NCBI GenBank assembly: GCA_902770835.1
Contig: CACXUM010000010.1
Coordinates: 1 to 64,000, forward strand
Source: an uncultured Bacteroidia bacterium
Lineage (GTDB): Bacteria > Bacteroidota > Bacteroidia > Bacteroidales > F082
DNA: 64,000 nucleotides
Direction: 5' to 3'
In this document: piece by piece, positions 40,054-48,552 of the stretch
How the letters are laid out: every line of letters begins with the position of its first letter
Position numbering within the stretch: position 1 is the first letter of the stretch
Notes under the pieces: model-generated
What the model was told of the DNA's origin: nothing
The model's input: the letters and a program-made list of their open reading frames with translations, nothing else
Database searches by the model: none
Program-made: the position numbers and the translations under genes

Positions 40054-42291
40054 TTACTTTATCGAGAACCTCACACCCAAATATGCACGCACCCCGGAAA
40101 GCGGTCCCCAAACCATCGAGGCATCGAAATCTTCGCTCATAGGATTTTCGGCTGAAATGATGGGATATTTCTGCGTGTAGTTGGTCAAATTCTCGCCTCC
40201 TATGTAGATTTCCCAACACTTGCCCAACTTCTTCATAACCTGAGCGTTCATAATGACATAGAAAGGAGAACGCCTAATATCTTGTCCGTGAGCCACGGCG
40301 GTGGCGTTGCCGCTCAAATCAGGCACGCGACTGTCGCCGTTGAACTGTGTCGTGAAGTCGAACTGCCAAGTGCCGGGCGCGTACGACATCGTGACCAAAC
40401 CCTTGTAACGGTTCACGAAAGGCTTCTCTCTCAAAGTGTCGTTGATGGTCATTTTCACATCGTTGTAGCGGAAAGCCAAAGTCAGGTCGAAGTCCTTGAA
40501 AATCTCGCAGTTGGCCTCTATTTGGGCACTGTTGGAATAAGATTTCCCGTCGAGGTTGTAAATACGGACTTGGTGCGCATCGGCATCGCGGTCGAGGACG
40601 ATTTGGTTGACGAAATCGGTGCGGTAAAAGTCGGCCTGAAGGATAAGATCGCGCCAGCCAAAGGTGATGCTTTTGGTCAGGTTGATGCCATAGTTCCAAG
40701 CGTCTTCCATCTTCGGCGTGTTTTTGAAGACAATGCGACGAGCCGAAGCCAACATCGTGGAGTTTTCGGCCAACACATTGGGTGAACGGTAGCCTTTGCC
40801 CGCCGATACCCTTATTGCAAAGTCATCGTGGGTCTTGAAGCGTATATGCAGTCGCGGCGTGTAGAGGATCTTTTTGTAATAGGTGTTGTAGTCGGCGCGG
40901 AAGCCTGCAATCACGCTCCAATGGTGGTCGTCGTTGAAGACATACTCGGCAAACACTCCGGGAACTTGCTCAACGCGCAGGAAAGTGCTGTCTTTCAAGT
41001 GTTCATCATACTTGTCGAAGGTATAACTGGCCCCCACGGAATAGGTGTGATGGTCGTTGACGATGTAGGAGTCAAACAATAAATTGGCATAATAGGAAAG
41101 TTGGTTGGCGTTGTAGTCGGTGAGGCCGTAATACGAGTTCATTTTGTGGTAAGTCACTTGCTGTTGCAGCCCGAGGCTGGTGTCTTTGCGGTCGAAGTGG
41201 TAGCCGCCTTTGGCAAAAGCCTCGTAACGCTCGGTGTTGATGCTGATGCCGTACAGGTTGTAGCCTTCATCCAAACGATGCTTCGGGTCGAAATCCATTT
41301 GTCCACCAAGGCGGGTTTCCTTCAAGGCTTTTATGCCCAACTTGCATCCGAAATGCCCAATATGGGGATGGTTATAGCGCAGAAACACATTGTATTGTGT
41401 GGTCATCGGGTCGTCCAAGAAGGTGTCGCCGTTATCGTCCATCTTCATAAAATTGTGGCTCACGTGGCCGAAAAGCATAATGCCATCGTTTTTCCCCACC
41501 TTGACGCGACCGTTGAAGTTGAAATCCGTCATCAACATTGAGTTGGCATAAAGGTTGAAAAACACTTTCTCGCTCTTGTTGGGCAAGGGCTCCTTGTAAT
41601 CCACATTGATTTGTCCCGTGATGGACTCGTAACCATTTCTGACAGAGGATGTTCCCTTGGAAACCTGAATGCCGTTCATCCAAGTACCGGGCACATAGTT
41701 CAGGCCGAAAGTGGACGCCAAACCACGGAAATTAGGGATGATTTCGGTCATCATTTGGGTGTAGATACCACTCAACCCGAGTAGTTGGATTTGCTTGGCG
41801 CCTGTGACGGCATCGCTGTAGTTCACATCCACCGAAGCATTGTTCTCGAAACTGCCCGCAAGGGTGCAACAAGCAGCGCGTTTGAGGCTTTCCGAAGTGA
41901 TGTTTTGCACGGCCATCGGCGTGATGGGATTGATGTAGGAAGCCTTCTCTCGCGCCTTGATTTCCACTTCGTTGAGTATATGTGCGGAATTGAAAATGTG
42001 GTCGTAATGCGCGGGTTCCACCATGTGGTGGATGGTGTCGTTCTCGTAGCTGATGCAACTGAACACGAGGCAGCCAATGCGCTCGTGCAGCGGGATTTTG
42101 TAATGTCCGTGGGCATCGGTCACAACGCCCTCGTTGACGATTTTCCAATACACGTTCACGCCCGGCAGCGGGGTTTTCTCGCCGTTTTCGTTCTGCTCAT
42201 AAACCGTGCCCTCAATGAAGCCTTGGGCAAAGGCGGTGGTGGCGAAGGCCATTAATAATAAGGTGATAAGGGTTATTTTGTTGGTTTTCAT
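40054..42291 (-). CDS. TonB-dependent receptor, probably metal-related
   Basis: 745 residues from the ATG at 42289-42291. Signal peptide (ending FAQG), a CarboxypepD_reg-like domain (about 25-110, PLPGVNVYWKIVNEGVVTDAHG), a plug domain (about 115-240, with NFRGLASTFGLNYVPGTW) and a beta-barrel ending in Phe-Ser-Ile-Lys. It takes up a substrate through the outer membrane using TonB energy. The gene upstream on the same strand encodes a HYC_CC_PP protein with His/Cys clusters, which points to a metal such as copper; this is inference. Only half a family A repeat and 116 bp separate them. Confidence 0.88.
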   Translation of the reverse strand: MKTNKITLITLLLMAFATTAFAQGFIEGTVYEQNENGEKTPLPGVNVYWKIVNEGVVTDAHGHYKIPLHERIGCLVFSCISYENDTIHHMVEPAHYDHIFNSAHILNEVEIKAREKASYINPITPMAVQNITSESLKRAACCTLAGSFENNASVDVNYSDAVTGAKQIQLLGLSGIYTQMMTEIIPNFRGLASTFGLNYVPGTWMNGIQVSKGTSSVRNGYESITGQINVDYKEPLPNKSEKVFFNLYANSMLMTDFNFNGRVKVGKNDGIMLFGHVSHNFMKMDDNGDTFLDDPMTTQYNVFLRYNHPHIGHFGCKLGIKALKETRLGGQMDFDPKHRLDEGYNLYGISINTERYEAFAKGGYHFDRKDTSLGLQQQVTYHKMNSYYGLTDYNANQLSYYANLLFDSYIVNDHHTYSVGASYTFDKYDEHLKDSTFLRVEQVPGVFAEYVFNDDHHWSVIAGFRADYNTYYKKILYTPRLHIRFKTHDDFAIRVSAGKGYRSPNVLAENSTMLASARRIVFKNTPKMEDAWNYGINLTKSITFGWRDLILQADFYRTDFVNQIVLDRDADAHQVRIYNLDGKSYSNSAQIEANCEIFKDFDLTLAFRYNDVKMTINDTLREKPFVNRYKGLVTMSYAPGTWQFDFTTQFNGDSRVPDLSGNATAVAHGQDIRRSPFYVIMNAQVMKKLGKCWEIYIGGENLTNYTQKYPIISAENPMSEDFDASMVWGPLSGVRAYLGVRFSIK

Positions 42292-42322
42292 AATTCTATA
42301 ATTCAAGATTTAAAACTGGGTT

Positions 42323-42348
42323 TGTAGGGCTGTCACACCGTGGCAGCC
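42323..42348. repeat. Palindromic repeat family A, single arm
   Basis: A 26-bp arm starting TGTAGGGCTGTCACACC and ending GTGGCAGCC, identical in pattern to the right-arm complement of the 26704-26774 copy. Confidence 0.75.
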
Positions 42349-42407
42349 GATAAATTCAATGATGCACCTCTGTTTTGCCGGATTTGCAAATCCGCCAAAA
42401 CGAAGAA

Positions 42408-42869
42408 TCAGAAAACCAAAGGATTGAGTCGCAAGGAAGAGAAAAACACCAACCTGTCCCTTGAGGACTGGAAAGGCGGAATTTTTCGTACCGTGAAATG
42501 CAGCAACGCCAGTTTTGCCTTCGGCATCAAATCATGAAAGCCGAGATTGATCAAAACATAAGGCTGAAAATGCACATTCAAGTGCTTTTCGATTGAAAAA
42601 ACATAGTTGCCCGCGAACTGGATTTTGCTCTCGAAATCCTCGCAACAGCACTTTGCATCGAACTGGATTTCATGCGGTTGTGCAAAAGTGGCTTCGTGTT
42701 CGTGTTCATGCCCAATGCAATGCAGGCACGATTCCGCTGCCTCCCCGAAGTTTCCCGAAAGGCGATGCTCCGCCGTGCAATAGTGGTATTTTACGTTCCA
42801 ACCTATGGAAACGAAAAGCACCACGAGAGCCATCAAAAAAGAGCCGAATTGAAGCAGGCGTTTTTTCAT
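42408..42869 (-). CDS. HYC_CC_PP-family protein (candidate metal-binding)
   Basis: 153 residues with one N-terminal hydrophobic segment. It carries the family signature His-Tyr-Cys in VKYHYCTAEHRLSG, Cys-Cys-Cys in KCCCEDFE and Pro-Pro in RKIPPFQSSRD. It also has a His/Glu/Cys-rich stretch CLHCIGHEHEHEA. Such proteins occur next to TonB receptors in Bacteroidota and are thought to be linked to metal handling. The TACTTTTG element ends 5 nt before the ATG, so the mRNA may be leaderless. Confidence 0.85.
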   Translation of the reverse strand: MKKRLLQFGSFLMALVVLFVSIGWNVKYHYCTAEHRLSGNFGEAAESCLHCIGHEHEHEATFAQPHEIQFDAKCCCEDFESKIQFAGNYVFSIEKHLNVHFQPYVLINLGFHDLMPKAKLALLHFTVRKIPPFQSSRDRLVFFSSLRLNPLVF

Positions 42870-42874
42870 GGGCG

Positions 42875-42882
42875 CAAAAGTA
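42875..42882 (-). promoter_or_regulatory. Promoter of the HYC_CC_PP/TonB receptor operon, predicted leaderless
   Basis: Minus strand TACTTTTG, then CGCCC, then ATG. Confidence 0.65.
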
Positions 42883-42920
42883 CAAAATTAATCAAGATTT
42901 GGGCAAAAGGAATATCACTT

Positions 42921-43829
42921 TTATCCAACTTGACCAAGTACCGTTTCAGGCGAAGTTCCCATCAAGGTGATGGCGGAAAGTTTGCGTCCCATGTCTTTGA
43001 GCGAATGGCCACAATGGTACAAGGAATCGTCAATAATCAACCAACGGTCGTGCGAAGGCTTTGACCACAAGTGCGTTGCTATCGCTTCAACTTTCGAAGA
43101 GTCATTATGTGCATCTCTGATGGCAGACAAATCCCTGCCTGAATAGATGTCGGCAGAAACGCCCTTGTTGCGTACATCGAGCATCTCGAAAGTCGCGGCA
43201 TCAACGTATGCGTCAATGACCACAACCCTATGTTGTGCGCTTTTGATGAGTTTTTCGAGCAATACGCGAGCCTCGAAAAACTCCCCATCAAAAAACACCT
43301 GCTCCACTGGCGGAACATTGGTGCGGACAAAAAAGTCGATTTTTTCTTGATGCTTTTGCAGAATGCTTTCATGTTGGGCAAGCCGTCTGTCAATGCGTTC
43401 TTCCATCGCTATCAGCCGTTGATTCACGGCATAGCCTTTCAACATATACTCTTTCAACACGCTGGTAGCCCAACGGCGAAATTGCGTGGCATTAGCACTA
43501 TTGACACGATAACCGACAGAGATAATCATGTCAAGATTGTAGAAATCAATTTGCCGATTCACTTGCCGATTGCCTTCTTTTCGAACTACTCTAATTTTTT
43601 GAGTAGTTGATTCAGGTTCGAGCTCGTGGGTTTTATAGACACTCTGGATGTGGTATGTTATGTTGTTCTCTTTTACGTCAAACAAAATGGCCATTTGCTG
43701 TTGGGTTAGCCAAACCGTTTCATGCTCCAACTTGACTTCCAAAGAAATTTGGTCGTCGGGCTGATAAAGCACTATCTCCCCTTTGTTCGTAGGAGCGGGC
43801 AAAAGAACGGAACTATCACTTTGATTCAT
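42921..43829 (-). CDS. RhuM-family protein with phospholipase D-like C-terminal part
   Basis: 302 residues. Residues 15-160 match RhuM proteins (VKLEHETVWLTQQQMAILFDV, YNLDMIISVGYRVNS, FRRWATSVLKEYM). A coiled region follows. From about residue 190 the pattern ARVLLEKLIKSAQHRVVVIDAYVD and HDRWLIIDDSLYHCG looks like a single phospholipase D-like domain with a degenerate catalytic motif (His-Asp-Arg instead of HxK). RhuM was named from a Salmonella pathogenicity island, and related genes occur near mobile or defence elements. Function uncertain. Confidence 0.78.
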   Translation of the reverse strand: MNQSDSSVLLPAPTNKGEIVLYQPDDQISLEVKLEHETVWLTQQQMAILFDVKENNITYHIQSVYKTHELEPESTTQKIRVVRKEGNRQVNRQIDFYNLDMIISVGYRVNSANATQFRRWATSVLKEYMLKGYAVNQRLIAMEERIDRRLAQHESILQKHQEKIDFFVRTNVPPVEQVFFDGEFFEARVLLEKLIKSAQHRVVVIDAYVDAATFEMLDVRNKGVSADIYSGRDLSAIRDAHNDSSKVEAIATHLWSKPSHDRWLIIDDSLYHCGHSLKDMGRKLSAITLMGTSPETVLGQVG

Positions 43830-43849
43830 AAGTATTGTCGATTATGGCG

Positions 43850-43857
43850 CAAAAGTA
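43850..43857 (-). promoter_or_regulatory. Promoter -7 element of the RhuM-like gene
   Basis: Minus strand TACTTTTG followed by CGCC, 20 nt before the start codon and divergent from the nitroreductase. Confidence 0.6.
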
Positions 43858-43870
43858 ATCAAATATTCCG

Positions 43871-43878
43871 TATCTTCG
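43871..43878 (+). promoter_or_regulatory. Candidate promoter of the nitroreductase
   Basis: TATCTTCG, a near match to TAnnTTTG, 29 nt before the ATG at 43908. Confidence 0.4.
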
Positions 43879-43907
43879 CCGCTGAAACAGGAACAAAACC
43901 AACGACT

Positions 43908-44549
43908 ATGGCAGACGGATACTTGGAAAAACGCTACGAGGAAGTCTTCGGCAAAGGCGCCAAAAAGACCGTGGTAAAACACACCTCAATAGAATCATTA
44001 ATGGAAAAAAACCGCAGCTATCGCGGTTATAATCAGGAATTTGTGGTGAAACGTGACATGCTTGAGCGCATCGTGGCGGTGAACACCAAAATCGCCTCGG
44101 CGAAAAACCAGCAGGTGCTCCGCTTCAAATTGGTGACCAAAGAAACGGGCGCGGAAATCATCACGCAAAACATGAAACTCGGCGGCTTGTTGCCCGAATT
44201 GCACCTCCCCTTCCACGGCACGGAACCCGAGGCTTTCATCATCATTTGCAGCACCGTTCCCGAAAACAAGTTCGTGGACATCGACCTCGGCATTGCGGCC
44301 CAAAGCATGTTGCTGAAAGCCACCGAAATGGGCTTGAACGGCATCATGATTGGTGCGTTCAACAAAGCGAAAATCACCGAGGCTTTCAATTTGCCCTACG
44401 AACCGTTGTTGATTTTAGCCATTGGCAAGGGCAACGAGAAAATCAAGTTGCAGCCTGTGGATGCAAGCGAAAAACTGGCCTATTACCGTGATGAAAACGG
44501 GGTGCAGTTTGTGCCGAAGATTAGGTGGGAGCAGTTGATTATCGAATAA
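43908..44549 (+). CDS. Nitroreductase-family FMN oxidoreductase
   Basis: 213 residues. The N-terminal SIESLMEKNRSYRGYNQE contains the Arg-Ser-x-Arg-like FMN phosphate motif. IASAKNQQVLRF is the usual Asn-Gln-Pro region variant, and AAQSMLLKATEMGLNGIMIGAF is the classical C-terminal flavin-binding block. Such enzymes reduce nitro compounds or quinones with NAD(P)H. Start at 43908 is chosen because homologous sequence begins there and the promoter lies inside any longer frame. Confidence 0.87.
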   Translation: MADGYLEKRYEEVFGKGAKKTVVKHTSIESLMEKNRSYRGYNQEFVVKRDMLERIVAVNTKIASAKNQQVLRFKLVTKETGAEIITQNMKLGGLLPELHLPFHGTEPEAFIIICSTVPENKFVDIDLGIAAQSMLLKATEMGLNGIMIGAFNKAKITEAFNLPYEPLLILAIGKGNEKIKLQPVDASEKLAYYRDENGVQFVPKIRWEQLIIE

Positions 44550-44551
44550 TT

Positions 44552-44627
44552 TTCTCACGCGGAAATCGCAGAACCGTGGGAATTTTGCGCTTCGCGCTTC
44601 CCATAATTCTGCGATTTCTGCATGGAA
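44552..44627. repeat. Palindromic repeat family B, copy 3
   Basis: Left arm TCTCACGCGGAAATCGCAGA; right arm TTCTGCGATTTCTGCATGGA, with inner GTGGGAA/TTCCCAT pairing. It lies between convergent genes. Confidence 0.8.
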
Positions 44628-44631
44628 AACA

Positions 44632-46575
44632 CTATCTCCTTGTATAGGTCACGAATTTTATCCCCGTATCTTCCGTAGCGGTATAGAAATTCAAAACAAT
44701 GGTCTTGCCGTCGTCATGTAGGATGAAGCCCTCGGGCGGCAGTTCGTCCATGTAGGTTCCATCGCCGTTTTTCGGGGTGATGGCTCCCGTCTTTTTGCCG
44801 TCAAAAGCATACTCGAAATCCATCGCGACATTCTCGAACTCAACAACGGGATCGGCGTTTTTCTTTTGCGAAACAAGTTTTTCGATTAATAAACCTTCAT
44901 TCTCGCTGTGGAACTGCAATACGGAATGCCATGTGTAGGTCACATTGTCTTTAGTTCCTGTACCTGTGCCTTCCCAAATGCTACCAACAAGACTGTTGGT
45001 TTTCTGTGGGGTATCCAATTTGAAATTGAATGGCATCATGTAATTCACACGAACGGGCTTCCCATCTTGTTTGCCAGGTTTCCATTTCGGCATGGCTTTC
45101 ACCACACGTACCACCTCTTCGTCACAGCCACCGCCAATGCCGCGCATCACTTTCACTTCATCAACGCTTCCGTCTTTTTCGACAACAAAACTCACAAACA
45201 CACGCCCCGCAATTTCCTTATCCTTTGCTTCTTGTGGATAATTGATATTTTCAGCCACAAACTTCATCATAGCTTGTTCGCCGCCGGGGAACACGGGCAT
45301 TTCTTCAGCGATTTGATATACAGTGTCTTCTTTGGAAGTGGCTACATCCAATAGCGTTTCGAAAAGGCTTCCTGAGATACTAAAAGTCTCAATGCTGTAT
45401 GTCGACGTGTCGCCTCTTCTTTCCGTTTCGGTGATGAAGAAATTGTTGCAAGGCGCGCCGTCAGCATTGTAGGAGGTGACGGTCAATTTTTTGCATGGCT
45501 CACCACTCTCAGGTTGGAAACCATCCGAAGTCTCGAACTTGACGTATGAACCGTCATCGGCATAAATGACGGTGTCTTTCAATTGCAACGGAGTGCCGTC
45601 ATCATCAAAGATTTCGAACCGGCCCATTTCAACCGTAATGGGCTTGTCAACGGCTTTTTGTTCTTGTGCCGTCACTTTCGTGTTGGCAATCATCAGGATA
45701 GCCAGCACCGGCAATGTCGCCAAGAGCCTCCACCAGAGGCCCTTGGCCTTTTCACTTCTTGTAATCATCTTGATTCGTTTTTTTGTAAGGATTAAACTGA
45801 AATTATTGCTCATTCCGCTGAAATCGACAGCCGTGCACTGCTGCAAAATCAGCATCATGTAGTTCTTTTTGTCAACGCCAGTGGCCACCACATCTCGGTC
45901 GGCCTGATATTCGTGAAGGCTCTGCAACTCCTTCTTATACAAGTAAATGAAAGGATTGAACCATTGCAGAATCATCATCACCTCGGCGAAAAGGATGTCC
46001 CATGAATGGTGGTGACTGATGTGGCTCATCTCGTGCCGCATGATGTCGGGGTCTACGTTTTCGTTGGGGAAGAAGGCATAGCGGAAGAAGGAAAACGAGC
46101 CTTGGTCGCGACCCGTGAAGACTGCCGTGCAGCCACTCATCTTGCGTTTCGGCGAGCGGATGATGAGCGCGACGAGTTTCCCCAACTTGAAGAGAAACAG
46201 CAACGTCATTACGCCGACACCTAATAAATAAATGCCGCCCACGACTTGCCAAAGGCTGAAACGCGAAGGCGTGGCATTGGTGGTAACCGTCACTTCGGGC
46301 AACACGGGCTGGCCGTCAGGCGTGACAATCACTTCGCTCAGCATCATGCCGCTGAACATGTTTTGTTTCAAGGTCGCCATCTGCGGCAATTCCGTTCCCG
46401 AGAGCAAGCCAAGCAAAGGCATGGCCAAGGCAAGCAACATACTCGTCAAGAGAAAGAAACGGTTGAAAAGCAAGCGATTACTGTTGCGGAACAGCAGGCG
46501 ATACACCCCCCAAAGCACAACAACGGTGGCTGCAATGGGCAGCAGATGACCGATGATTAATTCTTGTGCGTTCAT
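44632..46575 (-). CDS. BlaR1/MecR1-type M56 metallopeptidase sensor with TonB-C and extra C-terminal domain
   Basis: 647 residues. About four membrane helices, with the M56 zinc motif HEMSH near residue 183 and a downstream EYQAD near 226 in the cytoplasmic protease part. After a membrane segment near 280-300 comes a periplasmic part. A TonB_C-like domain at about 425-520 has INYPQEAKDKEIAGRVFVSFVVEKDGSVDEV. A final beta-rich domain (about 525-647) resembles a small lipocalin. In BlaR1 systems the protease inactivates the BlaI repressor on sensing a ligand. The TonB_C domain is a Bacteroidota variation. It lies 3 bp after the BlaI-like gene. Confidence 0.85.
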   Translation of the reverse strand: MNAQELIIGHLLPIAATVVVLWGVYRLLFRNSNRLLFNRFFLLTSMLLALAMPLLGLLSGTELPQMATLKQNMFSGMMLSEVIVTPDGQPVLPEVTVTTNATPSRFSLWQVVGGIYLLGVGVMTLLFLFKLGKLVALIIRSPKRKMSGCTAVFTGRDQGSFSFFRYAFFPNENVDPDIMRHEMSHISHHHSWDILFAEVMMILQWFNPFIYLYKKELQSLHEYQADRDVVATGVDKKNYMMLILQQCTAVDFSGMSNNFSLILTKKRIKMITRSEKAKGLWWRLLATLPVLAILMIANTKVTAQEQKAVDKPITVEMGRFEIFDDDGTPLQLKDTVIYADDGSYVKFETSDGFQPESGEPCKKLTVTSYNADGAPCNNFFITETERRGDTSTYSIETFSISGSLFETLLDVATSKEDTVYQIAEEMPVFPGGEQAMMKFVAENINYPQEAKDKEIAGRVFVSFVVEKDGSVDEVKVMRGIGGGCDEEVVRVVKAMPKWKPGKQDGKPVRVNYMMPFNFKLDTPQKTNSLVGSIWEGTGTGTKDNVTYTWHSVLQFHSENEGLLIEKLVSQKKNADPVVEFENVAMDFEYAFDGKKTGAITPKNGDGTYMDELPPEGFILHDDGKTIVLNFYTATEDTGIKFVTYTRR

Positions 46576-46578
46576 GGC

Positions 46579-46953
46579 TTAACTCCTTTCTGAGGCTATG
46601 GCCTCGTCGATGGTTTTTCTCATTTCCTCCAACTCCTCGATGCTGAAGTTCTCCTTTTTGGCGAAGGCCGAAACGAGGTCAAGGTAGGAATTGTTGAAAT
46701 AGCGTTCCACTACGCTACCCAAGTAACGGTGCGAGTACTCCTCCTTGCTGATGACGGCAGTGTAACGGTTGGCGCGGCAGAAGGTTTCATGCCTCACAAA
46801 ACCTTTCTTTTCCAATATCTTGATGACGGTCAACACGGTGTTGTAGGCCGGTTTAGGCTCAGGAAAGGCCGCCATAATCTCGTTGGCGAAGCCCTGTCCA
46901 ACCTGCCAGATGACTTGCATCACTTGTTCTTCTCCTTTGGTTAATTCTTTCAT
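46579..46953 (-). CDS. BlaI/MecI-family transcriptional repressor
   Basis: 124 residues from the ATG at 46951-46953. Winged-helix N-terminus with LTKGEEQVMQVIWQVGQG, PAYNTVLTVIKILEKKGFV and the usual CRANRYTAVISKEEY strand. The C-terminal helices serve for dimerisation. BlaI proteins repress their own operon and are cleaved through the partner BlaR1 protease. The gene sits 19 bp after the LRR lipoprotein gene, so that gene may belong to the same regulated unit. Confidence 0.9.
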   Translation of the reverse strand: MKELTKGEEQVMQVIWQVGQGFANEIMAAFPEPKPAYNTVLTVIKILEKKGFVRHETFCRANRYTAVISKEEYSHRYLGSVVERYFNNSYLDLVSAFAKKENFSIEELEEMRKTIDEAIASERS

Positions 46954-46972
46954 TTTCAATGGGTTTTATAGG

Positions 46973-48214
46973 TTAATAAACGATAGTTGTTTGTTTCTTT
47001 GCTTCTTCAAGTTTTACCTTCTCCTCGTCTGTCATCACAAAATCATTGTCACGCAATACGATGATTTCCATGTCGGGTTTTTCCACCAAACCCCAAGGAA
47101 AGCGTTCCAAAAGGTTATGCTCGCAATCGAAATCCTTGAGCGACTTCATTTTCGACAAATCGGGCAAGTCCAGCAAATGATTGAATCCCACACCGAAACG
47201 CTCAATGGAGTCCATCTCCGTAATCCATTCAGGCAGAAAATGCAGTTCGTTATGGTGGATGTAGAAATACTTCAGCCGTTTCAGGTGGCGTAAGGTATCG
47301 GGAATCAACTCAATTTTATTGAATGCAAGGAACAGTTGCTGCAAGCCATCCATATTACCCACAAAATCAGGGATTTGTGTAAGGTTGTTCTTGTAGAAAT
47401 CCAAGTGTTTCAATTCCTTGAAATCAGCCAAAACTTCTGGAATTTCCTCAAACTTGTTCTCATAGAAGATCAGACTCTTGATTTGTTTCAGGTTGGCAAA
47501 CGACTTAGGTAAGGCGCGTAGTTTGTTTTTGCCTAAGTTCATGCTCTCACAATGCAATCGGCCGATGTTATTGGGTAGTTTCTCGATGCCGTTGCCGCCA
47601 ATGATGATTTGTTTGACCTTCGAGAGATGGCGGATATCCGACCGATTGAGTTTCAATTGGTTGAAATTCAATGTAAGGTCTTCCAAACTATCCAAGTCCA
47701 GAATCCATCTCGGGATGTGGCGGATTTGGTTGCCTTCCAAGTTGAGCGACCTCAAGTGCTTGCAACGGCGGATACTTGATGGAATACGGGTCAACTCGTT
47801 GTTGGTCAGAGTGATGCTCTCGATGCGGTTGCCTTCGGGGAATTCGATTTCGCGGATGCCACAACTTTCGAGGCGGACGTGAGTCAGGCTATCGGACGAA
47901 AACAACGATTTGTCCACCTTTGGCGTCTCGTTGCCTGAAAAACTGATCATCCACACCTTATTGTATTTGGAGACGTCGGGCAGGGAATCCAGATAGGTCC
48001 AGCTCAATTCGAGCGTCTTGACGGAGTCAGGATGCATTTTTTCCAGTTTCTCAAAGTATGCCTTGGCCTGGGCACGACCTTGTTCACGCATCTCACGGAG
48101 TTGTTCCTCGCTGTAATAGGCATTATAGGCAGACTTCGTGGGCGGTTGCGTTGAGCAGGCGAAAAACACACAACTTATTGAAATGCAAATCAATATGGAT
48201 GTCCTCAACTTCAT
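46973..48214 (-). CDS. Leucine-rich-repeat lipoprotein
   Basis: 413 residues from the ATG at 48212-48214, lipobox FFAC (Cys at residue 20). About 13 LRRs of the plant/Ran-GAP-like 23-residue kind span residues 60-395, for example LRSLNLEGNQIRHIPRWILDL and LKHLDFYKNNLTQIPDFVGNM. The tail is Lys/Glu-rich. It is probably a periplasmic or surface binding protein. It shares no modules with the LRR protein at 32678. It is upstream of the blaI-blaR1-like pair in the same direction. Confidence 0.87.
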   Translation of the reverse strand: MKLRTSILICISISCVFFACSTQPPTKSAYNAYYSEEQLREMREQGRAQAKAYFEKLEKMHPDSVKTLELSWTYLDSLPDVSKYNKVWMISFSGNETPKVDKSLFSSDSLTHVRLESCGIREIEFPEGNRIESITLTNNELTRIPSSIRRCKHLRSLNLEGNQIRHIPRWILDLDSLEDLTLNFNQLKLNRSDIRHLSKVKQIIIGGNGIEKLPNNIGRLHCESMNLGKNKLRALPKSFANLKQIKSLIFYENKFEEIPEVLADFKELKHLDFYKNNLTQIPDFVGNMDGLQQLFLAFNKIELIPDTLRHLKRLKYFYIHHNELHFLPEWITEMDSIERFGVGFNHLLDLPDLSKMKSLKDFDCEHNLLERFPWGLVEKPDMEIIVLRDNDFVMTDEEKVKLEEAKKQTTIVY

Positions 48215-48233
48215 TCTCGAAAGATTTACGCTG

Positions 48234-48241
48234 CAAATATA
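48234..48241 (-). promoter_or_regulatory. Promoter -7 element of the LRR lipoprotein/blaI/blaR1 unit
   Basis: Minus strand TATATTTG followed by CAGCG, 19 nt before the start codon. Confidence 0.6.
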
Positions 48242-48419
48242 CAGATTATTTTGAATATACAACTAAGTTTTTAGTTTATTTATTGTGTTTTTCGGTAAAA
48301 TATTTATATATTATTGATTTTCAACAGATTTTAAAATAGATTATTTTGGATTTCTTGCGAAGCAATCGCATCAGATCACATTTTTTCAAAAAAATGAGTT
48401 CCGTTTCGCTAATTATTCC

Positions 48420-48427
48420 TATTTTTG
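48420..48427 (+). promoter_or_regulatory. Promoter -7 element of the tRNA-Thr gene
   Basis: TATTTTTG followed by CAGCC, 16 nt before the tRNA 5' end. The 178 bp before it (48242-48419) are AT-rich and hold no gene. Confidence 0.65.
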
Positions 48428-48443
48428 CAGCCGCAATTGAGAG

Positions 48444-48516
<73 letters not shown>

Positions 48517-48522
48517 CAGCAA

Positions 48523-48546
48523 AAAAGAGTTCTTCGGAACTCTTTT
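48523..48546. terminator. Bidirectional terminator with UUCG tetraloop
   Basis: AAAAGAGTTC-TTCG-GAACTCTTTT, a perfect 10-bp stem, serves the tRNA on the plus strand and the ATPase gene on the minus strand. Confidence 0.9.
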
Positions 48547-48552
48547 GTTGTT

